Source: Pratylenchus scribneri
Lineage: Eukaryota; Nematoda; Chromadorea; Rhabditida; Pratylenchidae
DNA length: 64,000 nucleotides
Direction of reading: 5' to 3'
NCBI GenBank assembly: GCA_030063045.1
Contig: JAQSEB010000001.1
Span: 5,245,295 to 5,309,294 of the forward strand
Shown here: in pieces, positions 48,507 through 63,500 of the stretch
Numbering within the stretch: the stretch's first letter is position 1
Layout: the number at the start of each line of letters is the position of its first letter
The notes under the pieces: model-generated
Seen by the model: only the letters and a program-made list of their open reading frames with translations
Database searches by the model: none
What the model was told of the DNA's origin: nothing
Position numbers and translations under genes: made by a program

Positions 48507-51500
48507 TTAATTAAAATCTTTCCTGAAAACTTAATTAAAATCTTTCCGGAAAACTTAATTAAAATCTTTCCTGAAAACTTAATTAAAATCTTTCCGGAAA
48601 ACTTAATTAAAATCTTTCCGGAAAATTTAATTAAAATCTTTCCGGAAAATCTAATTAAAATCTTTCCGGAAAACTTAATTAAAATCTTTCCGGAAAACTT
48701 AATTAAAATCTTTCCGGAAAACTTAATTAAATTCTTTCCGGAAAACTTAATTAAATTCTTTCCGGAAAACTTAATTAAAATCTTTCCGGAAAATTTAATT
48801 AAAATCTTTCCGGAAAATCTAATTAAAATCTTTCCGGAAAATTTAATTAAAATCTTTCCGGAAAACTTAATTAAAATCTTTCCGGAAAATTTAATTAAAA
48901 TCTTTCCGGAAAACGTAAAAATCTTTCCGGAAAACTTAATCTTTCCGGAAAACTTAATCTTTCCGGAAAACTTAACTAAAATCTTTCCGGAAAATTTAAT
49001 TAAAATCTTTCAGGAAAACTTAATTAAAATCTTTCCGGAAAATTTAATTAAAATCTTTCCGGAAAACTTAATTAAAATCTTTCGGGAAAACTTAATTAAA
49101 ATCTTTCCGGAAAATTTAATTAAAATCTTTCCGGAAAACTTAATTAAAATCTTTCCGGAAAACTTAATTAAAATCTTTCGGGAAAACTTAATTAAAATCT
49201 TTCCGGAAAATTTAATTAAAATCTTTCCGGAAAACTTAATTAAAATTTTTCCGGAAAACTTAATTAAAATCTTTCCGGAAAACTTAATTAAAATCTTTCC
49301 GTAAAATTTAATTAAAATCTTTCCGGAAAATTTAATTAAAATCTTTCCGGAAAACTTAATTAAAATCTTTCCGGAAAATTTAATTAAAATCTTTCCGGAA
49401 AACTTAATTAAAATCTTTCCGGAAAATTTAATTAAAATCTTTCCGGAAAACGTAAAAATCTTTCCGGAAAACTTAATCTTTCCGGAAAACTTAATTAAAA
49501 TCTTTCCGGAAAACTTAATTAAAATCTTTCGGGAAAATTTAATTAAAATCTTTCAGGAAAACTTAATTAAAATCTTTCCGGAAAATTTAATTAAAATCTT
49601 TCCGGAAAACTTAATCTTTCCTGAAAACTTAATTAAAATCTTTCCGGAAAACTTATTTAAAATCTTTCCGGAAAATTTAATTAAAATCTTTCCGGAAAAT
49701 TTAATTAAAATCTTTCCGGAAAACTTAATTAAAATCTTTCCGGAAAACTTAATTAAAATCTTTCCGGAAAACTTAATTAAAATCTTTCCGGAAAACTTAA
49801 TTAAATTCTTTCCGGAAAACTTAATTAAAATCTTTCCGGAAAATTTAATTAAAATCTTTCCGGAAAACTTAATTAAAATATTTCCGGAAAACTTAATTAA
49901 AATCTTTCCGGAAAATTTAATTAAAATCTTTCCGGAAAACTTAATTAAAATCTTTCCGGAAAACTTAATTAAAATCTTTCCGGAAAACTTAATTAAAATC
50001 TTTCCGGAAAACTTAATTAAAATCTTTCCGGAAAACTTAATTAAAATCTTTCCGGAAAACTTAATTAAAATCTTTCCGGAAAACTTAATTAAAATCTTTC
50101 CGGAAAATTTAATTAAAATCTTTCCGGAAAACTTAATTAAAATCTTTCCGGAAAACTTAATTAAAATCTTTCCGGAAAACTTAATTAAATTCTTTCCGGA
50201 AAACTTAATTAAAATCTTTCCGGAAAATTTAATTAAAATCTTTCCGGAAAACTTAATTAAAATATTTCCGGAAAACTTAATTAAAATCTTTCCGGAAAAT
50301 TTAATTAAAATCTTTCCGGAAAACTTAATTAAAATCTTTCCGGAAAATTTAATTAAAATCTTTCCGGAAAACTTAATTAAAATCTTTCCGGAAAATTTAA
50401 TTAAAATCTTTCCGGAAAACTTAATTAAAATCTTTCGGGAAAACTTAATTAAAATCTTTCCGGAAAATTTAATTAAAATCTTTCGGGAAAACTTAATTAA
50501 AATCTTTCGGGAAAACTTAATTAAAATCTTTCCGGAAAATTTAATTAAAATCTTTCCGGAAAACTTAATTAAAATCTTTCGGGAAAACTTAATTAAAATC
50601 TTTCGGGAAAACTTAATTAAAATCTTTCCGGAAAACTTAATTAAAATCTTTCCGGAAAACTTAATTAAAATCTTTCCGGAAAACTTAATTAAAATCTTTC
50701 CGGAAAACTTAATTAAATTCTTTCCGGAAAACTTAATTAAAATCTTTCCGGAAAACTTAATTAAATTCTTTCCGGAAAACTTAATTAAAATCTTTCCGGA
50801 AAACTTAATTAAAATCTTTCGGGAAAACTTAATTAAAATCTTTCCGGAAAACTTAATTAAAATCTTTCGGGAAAACTTAATTAAAATCTTTCCGGAAAAC
50901 TTAATTAAAATCTTTCCGGAAAACTTAATTAAATTCTTTCCGGAAAACTTAATTAAAATCTTTCCGGAAAACTTAATTAAAATCTTTCGGGAAAACTTAA
51001 TTAAAATCTTTCCGGAAAACTTAATTAAAATCTTTCCGGAAAACTTAATTAAAATCTTTCCGGAAAACTTAATTAAAATCTTTCCGGAAAACTTAATTAA
51101 AATCTTTCCGGAAAACTTAATTAAAATCTTTCCGGAAAACTTAATTAAAATCTTTCGGGAAAACTTAATTAAAATCTTTCCGGAAAACTTAATTAAAATC
51201 TTTCGGGAAAACTTAATTAAAATCTTTCGGGAAAACTTAATTAAAATCTTTCGGGAAAACTTAATTAAAATCTTTCCGGAAAACTTAATTAAAATCTTTC
51301 CGGAAAACTTAATTAAAATCTTTCCGGAAAACTTAATTAAAATCTTTCCGGAAAACTTAATTAAAATCTTTCCGGAAAACTTAATTAAAATCTTTCCGGA
51401 AAACTTAATTAAAATCTTTCCGGAAAACTTAATTAAAATCTTTCGGGAAAACTTAATTAAAATCTTTCCGGAAAACTTAATTAAAATCTTTCCGGAAAAC

Positions 51501-54500
51501 TTAATTAAAATCTTTCCGGAAAACTTAATTAAAATCTTTCCGGAAAACTTAATTAAAATCTTTCCGGAAAACTTAATTAAAATCTTTCGGGAAAACTTAA
51601 TTAAAATCTTTCGGGAAAACTTAATTAAAATCTTTCGGGAAAACTTAATTAAAATCTTTCGGGAAAACTTAATTAAAATCTTTCGGGAAAACTTAATTAA
51701 AATCTTTCCGGAAAACTTAATTAAAATCTTTCCGGAAAACTTAATTAAAATCTTTCGGGAAAACTTAATTAAAATCTTTCGGGAAAACTTAATTAAAATC
51801 TTTCGGGAAAACTTAATTAAAATCTTTCGGGAAAACTTAATTAAAATCTTTCGGGAAAACTTAATTAAAATCTTTCGGGAAAACTTAATTAAAATCTTTC
51901 CGGAAAACTTAATTAAAATCTTTCGGGAAAACTTAATTAAAATCTTTCGGGAAAACTTAATTAAAATCTTTCCGGAAAACTTAATTAAAATCTTTCGGGA
52001 AAACTTAATTAAAATCTTTCGGGAAAACTTAATTAAAATCTTTCGGGAAAACTTAATTAAAATCTTTCGGGAAAACTTAATTAAAATCTTTCCGGAAAAC
52101 TTAATTAAAATCTTTCGAGAAAACTTAATTAAAATCTTTCGGGAAAACTTAATTAAAATCTTTCGGGAAAACTTAATTAAAATCTTTCGGGAAAACTTAA
52201 TTAAAATCTTTCGGGAAAACTTAATTAAAATCTTTCGGGAAAACTTAATTAAAATCTTTCCGGAAAACTTAATTAAAATCTTTCGGGAAAACTTAATTAA
52301 AATCTTTCCGGAAAACTTAATTAAAATCTTTCCGGAAAACTTAATTAAAATCTTTCCGGAAAACTTAATTAAAATCTTTCCGGAAAACTTAATTAAAATC
52401 TTTCCGGAAAACTTAATTAAAATCTTTCCGGAAAACTTAATTAAAATCTTTCCGGAAAACTTAATTAAAATCTTTCCGGAAAACTTAATTAAAATCTTTC
52501 GGGAAAACTTAATTAAAATCTTTCGGGAAAACTTAATTAAAATCTTTCCGGAAAACTTAATTAAAATCTTTCGGGAAAACTTAATTAAAATCTTTCCGGA
52601 AAACTTAATTAAAATCTTTCGGGAAAACTTAATTAAAATCTTTCGGGAAAACTTAATTAAAATCTTTCCGGAAAACTTAATTAAAATCTTTCCGGAAAAC
52701 TTAATTAAAATCTTTCCGGAAAACTTAATTAAAATCTTTCGGGAAAACTTAATTAAAATCTTTCGGGAAAACTTAATTAAAATCTTTCCGGAAAACTTAA
52801 TTAAAATCTTTCCGGAAAACTTAATTAAAATCTTTCCGGAAAACTTAATTAAAATCTTTCCGGAAAACTTAATTAAAATCTTTCGGGAAAACTTAATTAA
52901 AATCTTTCGGGAAAACTTAATTAAAATCTTTCCGGAAAACTTAATTAAAATCTTTCCGGAAAACTTAATTAAAATCTTTCGGGAAAACTTAATTAAAATC
53001 TTTCGGGAAAACTTAATTAAAATCTTTCCGGAAAACTTAATTAAAATCTTTCCGGAAAACTTAATTAAAATCTTTCGGAAAAACTTAATTAAAATCTTTC
53101 CGGAAAACTTAATTAAAATCTTTCCGGAAAACTTAATTAAAATCTTTCCGGAAAACTTAATTAAAATCTTTCCGGAAAACTTAATTAAAATCTTTCCGGA
53201 AAACTTAATTAAAATCTTTCGGGAAAACTTAATTAAAATCTTTCGGGAAAACTTAATTAAAATCTTTCGGGAAAACTTAATTAAAATCTTTCGGGAAAAC
53301 TTAATTAAAATCTTTCGGGAAAACTTAATTAAAATCTTTCCGGAAAACTTAATTAAAATCTTTCCGGAAAACTTAATTAAAATCTTTCGGGAAAACTTAA
53401 TTAAAATCTTTCGGGAAAACTTAATTAAAATCTTTCCGGAAAACTTAATTAAAATCTTTCGGGAAAACTTAATTAAAATCTTTCGGGAAAACTTAATTAA
53501 AATCTTTCGGGAAAACTTAATTAAAATCTTTCCGGAAAACTTAATTAAAATCTTTCCGGAAAACTTAATTAAAATCTTTCGGGAAAACTTAATTAAAATC
53601 TTTCGGGAAAACTTAATTAAAATCTTTCGGGAAAACTTAATTAAAATCTTTCCGGAAAACTTAATTAAAATCTTTCCGGAAAACTTAATTAAAATCTTTC
53701 GGGAAAACTTAATTAAAATCTTTCGGGAAAACTTAATTAAAATCTTTCCGGAAAACTTAATTAAAATCTTTCCGGAAAACTTAATTAAAATCTTTCCGGA
53801 AAACTTAATTAAAATCTTTCGGGAAAACTTAATTAAAATCTTTCCGGAAAACTTAATTAAAATCTTTCCGGAAAACTTAATTAAAATCTTTCCGGAAAAC
53901 TTAATTAAAATCTTTCGGGAAAACTTAATTAAAATCTTTCGGGAAAACTTAATTAAAATCTTTCGGGAAAACTTAATTAAAATCTTTCGGGAAAACTTAA
54001 TTAAAATCTTTCGGGAAAACTTAATTAAAATCTTTCGGGAAAACTTAATTAAAATCTTTCGGGAAAACTTAATTAAAATCTTTCCGGAAAACTTAATTAA
54101 AATCTTTCGCGAAAACTTAATTAAAATCTTTCGGGAAAACTTAATTAAAATCTTTCGGGAAAACTTAATTAAAATCTTTCCGGAAAACTTAATTAAAATC
54201 TTTCCGGAAAACTTAATTAAAATCTTTCGGGAAAACTTAATTAAAATCTTTCGGGAAAACTTAATTAAAATCTTTCCGGAAAACTTAATTAAAATCTTTC
54301 GGGAAAACTTAATTAAAATCTTTCCGGAAAACTTAATTAAAATCTTTCCGGAAAACTTAATTAAAATCTTTCGGGAAAACTTAATTAAAATCTTTCCGGA
54401 AAACTTAATTAAAATCTTTCCGGAAAACTTAATTAAAATCTTTCCGGAAAACTTAATTAAAATCTTTCGGGAAAACTTAATTAAAATCTTTCCGGAAAAC

Positions 54501-57500
54501 TTAATTAAAATCTTTCCGGAAAACTTAATTAAAATCTTTCCGGAAAACTTAATTAAAATCTTTCGGGAAAACTTAATTAAAATCTTTCGGGAAAACTTAA
54601 TTAAAATCTTTCCGGAAAACTTAATTAAAATCTTTCGGGAAAACTTAATTAAAATCTTTCGGGAAAACTTAATTAAAATCTTTCGGGAAAACTTAATTAA
54701 AATCTTTCGGGAAAACTTAATTAAAATCTTTCCGGAAAACTTAATTAAAATCTTTCGGGAAAACTTAATTAAAATCTTTCGGGAAAACTTAATTAAAATC
54801 TTTCCGGAAAACTTAATTAAAATCTTTCGGGAAAACTTAATTAAAATCTTTCGGGAAAACTTAATTAAAATCTTTCGGGAAAACTTAATTAAAATCTTTC
54901 GGGAAAACTTAATTAAAATCTTTCGGGAAAACTTAATTAAAATCTTTCGGGAAAACTTAATTAAAATCTTTCCGGAAAACTTAATTAAAATCTTTCGAGA
55001 AAACTTAATTAAAATCTTTCGGGAAAACTTAATTAAAATCTTTCGGGAAAACTTAATTAAAATCTTTCGGGAAAACTTAATTAAAATCTTTCGGGAAAAC
55101 TTAATTAAAATCTTTCGGGAAAACTTAATTAAAATCTTTCCGGAAAACTTAATTAAAATCTTTCGGGAAAACTTAATTAAAATCTTTCCGGAAAACTTAA
55201 TTAAAATCTTTCCGGAAAACTTAATTAAAATCTTTCCGGAAAACTTAATTAAAATCTTTCCGGAAAACTTAATTAAAATCTTTCCGGAAAACTTAATTAA
55301 AATCTTTCCGGAAAACTTAATTAAAATCTTTCCGGAAAACTTAATTAAAATCTTTCCGGAAAACTTAATTAAAATCTTTCGGGAAAACTTAATTAAAATC
55401 TTTCGGGAAAACTTAATTAAAATCTTTCCGGAAAACTTAATTAAAATCTTTCGGGAAAACTTAATTAAAATCTTTCCGGAAAACTTAATTAAAATCTTTC
55501 GGGAAAACTTAATTAAAATCTTTCGGGAAAACTTAATTAAAATCTTTCCGGAAAACTTAATTAAAATCTTTCCGGAAAACTTAATTAAAATCTTTCCGGA
55601 AAACTTAATTAAAATCTTTCGGGAAAACTTAATTAAAATCTTTCGGGAAAACTTAATTAAAATCTTTCCGGAAAACTTAATTAAAATCTTTCCGGAAAAC
55701 TTAATTAAAATCTTTCCGGAAAACTTAATTAAAATCTTTCCGGAAAACTTAATTAAAATCTTTCGGGAAAACTTAATTAAAATCTTTCGGGAAAACTTAA
55801 TTAAAATCTTTCCGGAAAACTTAATTAAAATCTTTCCGGAAAACTTAATTAAAATCTTTCGGGAAAACTTAATTAAAATCTTTCGGGAAAACTTAATTAA
55901 AATCTTTCCGGAAAACTTAATTAAAATCTTTCCGGAAAACTTAATTAAAATCTTTCGGAAAAACTTAATTAAAATCTTTCCGGAAAACTTAATTAAAATC
56001 TTTCCGGAAAACTTAATTAAAATCTTTCCGGAAAACTTAATTAAAATCTTTCCGGAAAACTTAATTAAAATCTTTCCGGAAAACTTAATTAAAATCTTTC
56101 GGGAAAACTTAATTAAAATCTTTCGGGAAAACTTAATTAAAATCTTTCGGGAAAACTTAATTAAAATCTTTCGGGAAAACTTAATTAAAATCTTTCGGGA
56201 AAACTTAATTAAAATCTTTCCGGAAAACTTAATTAAAATCTTTCCGGAAAACTTAATTAAAATCTTTCGGGAAAACTTAATTAAAATCTTTCGGGAAAAC
56301 TTAATTAAAATCTTTCCGGAAAACTTAATTAAAATCTTTCGGGAAAACTTAATTAAAATCTTTCGGGAAAACTTAATTAAAATCTTTCGGGAAAACTTAA
56401 TTAAAATCTTTCCGGAAAACTTAATTAAAATCTTTCCGGAAAACTTAATTAAAATCTTTCGGGAAAACTTAATTAAAATCTTTCGGGAAAACTTAATTAA
56501 AATCTTTCGGGAAAACTTAATTAAAATCTTTCCGGAAAACTTAATTAAAATCTTTCCGGAAAACTTAATTAAAATCTTTCGGGAAAACTTAATTAAAATC
56601 TTTCGGGAAAACTTAATTAAAATCTTTCCGGAAAACTTAATTAAAATCTTTCCGGAAAACTTAATTAAAATCTTTCCGGAAAACTTAATTAAAATCTTTC
56701 GGGAAAACTTAATTAAAATCTTTCCGGAAAACTTAATTAAAATCTTTCCGGAAAACTTAATTAAAATCTTTCCGGAAAACTTAATTAAAATCTTTCGGGA
56801 AAACTTAATTAAAATCTTTCGGGAAAACTTAATTAAAATCTTTCGGGAAAACTTAATTAAAATCTTTCGGGAAAACTTAATTAAAATCTTTCGGGAAAAC
56901 TTAATTAAAATCTTTCGGGAAAACTTAATTAAAATCTTTCGGGAAAACTTAATTAAAATCTTTCCGGAAAACTTAATTAAAATCTTTCGCGAAAACTTAA
57001 TTAAAATCTTTCGGGAAAACTTAATTAAAATCTTTCGGGAAAACTTAATTAAAATCTTTCCGGAAAACTTAATTAAAATCTTTCCGGAAAACTTAATTAA
57101 AATCTTTCGGGAAAACTTAATTAAAATCTTTCGGGAAAACTTAATTAAAATCTTTCCGGAAAACTTAATTAAAATCTTTCGGGAAAACTTAATTAAAATC
57201 TTTCCGGAAAACTTAATTAAAATCTTTCCGGAAAACTTAATTAAAATCTTTCGGGAAAACTTAATTAAAATCTTTCCGGAAAACTTAATTAAAATCTTTC
57301 CGGAAAACTTAATTAAAATCTTTCCGGAAAACTTAATTAAAATCTTTCGGGAAAACTTAATTAAAATCTTTCCGGAAAACTTAATTAAAATCTTTCCGGA
57401 AAACTTAATTAAAATCTTTCCGGAAAACTTAATTAAAATCTTTCGGGAAAACTTAATTAAAATCTTTCGGGAAAACTTAATTAAAATCTTTCCGGAAAAC

Positions 57501-60500
57501 TTAATTAAAATCTTTCGGGAAAACTTAATTAAAATCTTTCGGGAAAACTTAATTAAAATCTTTCGGGAAAACTTAATTAAAATCTTTCGGGAAAACTTAA
57601 TTAAAATCTTTCCGGAAAACTTAATTAAAATCTTTCGGGAAAACTTAATTAAAATCTTTCGGGAAAACTTAATTAAAATCTTTCCGGAAAACTTAATTAA
57701 AATCTTTCGGGAAAACTTAATTAAAATCTTTCGGGAAAACTTAATTAAAATCTTTCGGGAAAACTTAATTAAATCTTTCGGGAAAACTTAATTAAAATCT
57801 TTCCGGAAAACTTAATTAAAATCTTTCCGGAAAACTTAATTAAAATCTTTCGGAAAACTTAATTAAAATCTTTCGGGAAAACTTAATTAAAATCTTTCCG
57901 GAAAACTTAATTAAAATCTTTCGGAAAACTTAATTAAAATCTTTCGGGAAAACTTAATTAAAATCTTTCGGGAAAACTTAATTAAAATCTTTCCGGAAAA
58001 CTTAATTAAAATCTTTCCGGAAAACTTAATTAAAATCTTTCCGGAAAACTTAATTAAAATCTTTCGGGAAAACTTAATTAAAATCTTTCGGGAAAACTTA
58101 ATTAAAATCTTTCCGGAAAACTTAATTAAAATCTTTCGGGAAAACTTAATTAAAATCTTTCGGGAAAACTTAATTAAAATCTTTCGGGAAAACTTAATTA
58201 AAATCTTTCGGGAAAACTTAATTAAAATCTTTCCGGAAAACTTAATTAAAATCTTTCGGGAAAACTTAATTAAAATCTTTCCGGGAAAACTTAATTAAAA
58301 TCTTTCGGGAAAACTTAATTAAAATCTTTCGGGAAAACTTAATTAAAATCTTTCGGAAAACTTAATTAAAATCTTTCGGGAAAACTTAATTAAAATCTTT
58401 CCGGAAAACTTAATTAAAATCTTTCGGAAAACTTAATTAAAATCTTTCCGGGAAAACTTAATTAAAATCTTTCCGGAAAACTTAATTAAAATCTTTCGGG
58501 AAAACTTAATTAAAATCTTTCCGGAAAACTTAATTAAAATCTTTCGGAAAACTTAATTAAAATCTTTCGGAAAACTTAATTAAAATCTTTCCGGAAAACT
58601 TAATTAAAATCTTTCCGGAAAACTTAATTAAAATCTTTCGGGAAAACTTAATTAAAATCTTTCGGGAAAACTTAATTAAAATCTTTCCGGAAAACTTAAT
58701 TAAATCTTTCGGAAAACTTAATTAAAATCTTTCCGGAAAACTTAATTAAAATCTTTCGGGAAAACTTAATTAAAATCTTTCCGGAAAACTTAATTAAAAT
58801 CTTTCCGGGAAAACTTAATTAAAATCTTTCCGGAAAACTTAATTAAAATCTTTCCGGGAAAACTTAATTAAAATCTTTCCGGAAAACTTAATTAAAATCT
58901 TTCGGAAAACTTAATTAAAATCTTTCGGGAAAACTTAATTAAAATCTTTCGGGAAAACTTAATTAAAATCTTTCGGGAAAACTTAATTAAAATCTTTCCG
59001 GAAAACTTAATTAAAATCTTTCGGGAAAACTTAATTAAAATCTTTCCGGAAAACTTAATTAAAATCTTTCCGGAAAACTTAATTAAAATCTTTCCGGAAA
59101 ACTTAATTAAAATCTTTCGGGAAAACTTAATTAAAATCTTTCGGGAAAACTTAATTAAAATCTTTCGGGAAAACTTAATTAAAATCTTTCGGGAAAACTT
59201 AATTAAAATCTTTCGGGAAAACTTAATTAAAATCTTTCGGGAAAACTTAATTAAAATCTTTCGGAAAACTTAATTAAAATCTTTCCGGAAAACTTAATTA
59301 AAATCTTTCGCGAAAACTTAATTAAAATCTTTCGGGAAAACTTAATTAAAATCTTTCGGAAAACTTAATTAAAATCTTTCCGGAAAACTTAATTAAAATC
59401 TTTCCGGAAAACTTAATTAAAATCTTTCCGGAAAACTTAATTAAAATCTTTCCGGAAAACTTAATTAAAATCTTTCCGGAAAACTTAATTAAAATCTTTC
59501 GGAAAACTTAATTAAAATCTTTCGGGAAAACTTAATTAAAATCTTTCCGGAAACTTAATTAAAATCTTTCCGGAAAACTTAATTAAAATCTTTCCGGAAA
59601 ACTTAATTAAAATCTTTCCGGAAAACTTAATTAAAATCTTTCGGAAAACTTAATTAAAATCTTTCCGGAAAACTTAATTAAAATCTTTCGGGAAAACTTA
59701 ATTAAAATCTTTCCGGAAAACTTAATTAAAATCTTTCCGGAAAACTTAATTAAAATCTTTCCGGAAAACTTAATTAAAATCTTTCCGGAAAACTTAATTA
59801 AAATCTTTCCGGAAAACTTAATTAAAATCTTTCCGGAAAACTTAATTAAAATCTTTCCGGAAAACTAATTAAAATCTTTCCGGAAAACTTAATTAAAATC
59901 TTTCGGGAAAACTTAATTAAAATCTTTCGGGAAAACTTAATTAAAATCTTTCCGGAAAACTTAATTAAAATCTTTCGGGAAAACTTAATTAAAATCTTTC
60001 CGGAAAACTTAATTAAAATCTTTCGGGAAAACTTAATTAAAATCTTTCGGGAAAACTTAATTAAAATCTTTCCGGAAAACTTAATTAAAATCTTTCCGGA
60101 AAACTTAATTAAAATCTTTCCGGAAAACTTAATTAAAATCTTTCGGGAAAACTTAATTAAAATCTTTCGGGAAAACTTAATTAAAATCTTTCCGGAAAAC
60201 TTAATTAAAATCTTTCCGGAAAACTTAATTAAAATCTTTCCGGAAAACTTAATTAAAATCTTTCCGGAAAACTTAATTAAAATCTTTCGGGAAAACTTAA
60301 TTAAAATCTTTCGGAAAACTTAATTAAAATCTTTCCGGAAAACTTAATTAAATCTTTCCGAAAACTTAATTAAAATCTTTCGGGAAAACTTAATTAAAAT
60401 CTTTCGGGAAAACTTAATTAAAATCTTTCCGGAAAACTTAATTAAAATCTTTCCGGAAAACTTAATTAAAATCTTTCGGAAAACTTAATTAAAATCTTTC

Positions 60501-63500
60501 CGGAAAACTTAATTAAAATCTTTCGGAAAACTTAATTAAAATCTTTCCGGAAAACTTAATTAAAATCTTTCCGGAAAACTTAATTAAAATCTTTCCGGAA
60601 AACTTAATTAAAATCTTTCGGGAAAACTTAATTAAAATCTTTCGGAAAACTTAATTAAAATCTTTCGGGAAAACTTAATTAAAATCTTTCGGGAAAACTT
60701 AATTAAAATCTTTCGGGAAAACTTAATTAAAATCTTTCCGGAAAACTTAATTAAAATCTTTCCGGAAAACTTAATTAAAATCTTTCGGAAAACTTAATTA
60801 AAATCTTTCGGGAAAACTTAATTAAAATCTTTCCGGAAAACTTAATTAAAATCTTTCGGAAAACTTAATTAAAATCTTTCGGGAAAACTTAATTAAAATC
60901 TTTCGGGAAAACTTAATTAAAATCTTTCCGGAAAACTTAATTAAAATCTTTCCGGAAAACTTAATTAAAATCTTTCGGGAAAACTTAATTAAAATCTTTC
61001 GGGAAAACTTAATTAAAATCTTTCGGGAAAACTTAATTAAAATCTTTCCGGAAAACTTAATTAAAATCTTTCCGGAAAACTTAATTAAAATCTTTCGGGA
61101 AAACTTAATTAAAATCTTTCGGGAAAACTTAATTAAAATCTTTCCGGAAAACTTAATTAAAATCTTTCCGGAAAACTTAATTAAAATCTTTCCGGAAAAC
61201 TTAATTAAAATCTTTCGGGAAAACTTAATTAAAATCTTTCCGGAAAACTTAATTAAAATCTTTCCGGAAAACTTAATTAAAATCTTTCCGGAAAACTTAA
61301 TTAAAATCTTTCGGGAAAACTTAATTAAAATCTTTCGGGAAAACTTAATTAAAATCTTTCGGGAAACTTAATTAAAATCTTTCGGGAAAACTTAATTAAA
61401 ATCTTTCGGGAAAACTTAATTAAAATCTTTCGGGAAAACTTAATTAAAATCTTTCGGGAAAACTTAATTAAAATCTTTCCGGAAAACTTAATTAAAATCT
61501 TTCGCGAAAACTTAATTAAAATCTTTCGGGAAAACTTAATTAAAATCTTTCCGGAAAACTTAATTAAAATCTTTCCGGGAAAACTTAATTAAAATCTTTC
61601 CGGAAAACTTAATTAAAATCTTTCGGAAAACTTAATTAAAATCTTTCGGGAAAACTTAATTAAAATCTTTCCGAAAACTTAATTAAAATCTTTCGGAAAA
61701 CTTAATTAAAATCTTTCCGGAAAACTTAATTAAAATCTTTCCGGAAAACTTAATTAAAATCTTTCGGGAAAACTTAATTAAAATCTTTCGGAAAACTTAA
61801 TTAAAATCTTTCCGGAAAACTTAATTAAAATCTTTCCGGAAAACTTAATTAAAATCTTTCGGGAAAACTTAATTAAAATCTTTCCGGAAAACTTAATTAA
61901 AATCTTTCCGGAAAACTTAATTAAAATCTTTCCGGAAAACTTAATTAAAATCTTTCGGAACTAAACTTAACTTAAAATCTTTCGGAAACTTAATTAAATC
62001 TTTCGGGAAAACTTAATTAAAATCTTTCGGGAAAACTTAATTAAAATCTTTCGGAAAACTTAATTAAAATCTTTCGGGAAAACTTAATTAAAATCTTTCC
62101 GGAAAACTTAATTAAAATCTTTCGGGAAAACTTAATTAAAATCTTTCGGGAAAACTTAATTAAAATCTTTCGGAAAACTTAATTAAAATCTTTCGGGAAA
62201 ACTTAATTAAAATCTTTCGGGAAACTTAATTAAAATCTTTCGGGAAAACTTAATTAAAATCTTTCGGGAAAACTTAATTAAAATCTTTCGGAAAACTTAA
62301 TTAAAATCTTTCGGAAAACTTAATTAAAATCTTTCGGGAAAACTTAATTAAAATCTTTCGGAAAACTTAATTAAAATCTTTCCGGAAAACTTAATTAAAA
62401 TCTTTCGGGAAAACTTAATTAAAATCTTTCGGGAAAACTTAATTAAAATCTTTCGGAAAACTTAATTAAAATCTTTCCGGAAAACTTAATTAAAATCTTT
62501 CGGGAAAACTTAATTAAAATCTTTCCGGAAAACTTAATTAAAATCTTTCGGGAAAACTTAATTAAAATCTTTCGGGAAAACTTAATTAAAATCTTTCGGG
62601 AAAACTTAATTAAAATCTTTCGGGAAAACTTAATTAAAATCTTTCGGGAAAACTTAATTAAAATCTTTCGGGAAAACTTAATTAAAATCTTTCGGAAAAC
62701 TTAATTAAAATCTTTCCGGAAAACTTAATTAAAATCTTTCGGGAAAACTTAATTAAAATCTTTCGGGAAAACTTAATTAAATCTTTCGGGAAAACTTAAT
62801 TAAAATCTTTCGGAAAACTTAATTAAAATCTTTCGGAAAACTTAATTAAAATCTTTCGGGAAAACTTAATTAAAATCTTTCCGGAAAACTTAATTAAAAT
62901 CTTTCGGGAAAACTTAATTAAAATCTTTCCGGAAAACTTAATTAAAATCTTTCCGGGAAAACTTAATTAAAATCTTTCGGAAAACTTAATTAAAATCTTT
63001 CCGGAAAACTTAATTAAAATCTTTCCGGAAAACTTAATTAAAATCTTTCCGGGAAAACTTAATTAAAATCTTTCCGGAAAACTTAATTAAAATCTTTCCG
63101 GAAAACTTAATTAAAATCTTTCGGGAAAACTTAATTAAAATCTTTCCGGAAAACTTAATTAAAATCTTTCGGAAAACTTAATTAAAATCTTTCGGGAAAA
63201 ACTTAATTAAAATCTTTCCGGAAAACTTAATTAAAATCTTTCGGAAAACTTAATTAAAATCTTTCCGGAAAACTTAATTAAAATCTTTCCGGAAAACTTA
63301 ATTAAAATCTTTCGGAAAACTTAATTAAAATCTTTCCGGAAAACTTAATTAAAATCTTTCCGGAAAACTTAATTAAAATCTTTCGGAAAACTTAATTAAA
63401 ATCTTTCCGGAAAACTTAATTAAAATCTTTCGGAAAACTTAATTAAAATCTTTCGGAAAACTTAATTAAAATCTTTCGGAAAACTTAATTAAAATCTTTC

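Noticed and set aside
48492..49304. A 270-codon open frame of NLIKIFPE repeats
   Set aside because: It is the 24-bp satellite read in one frame. The unit length is a multiple of three, so openness is automatic. There is no start context, and single-base unit variants break it elsewhere.
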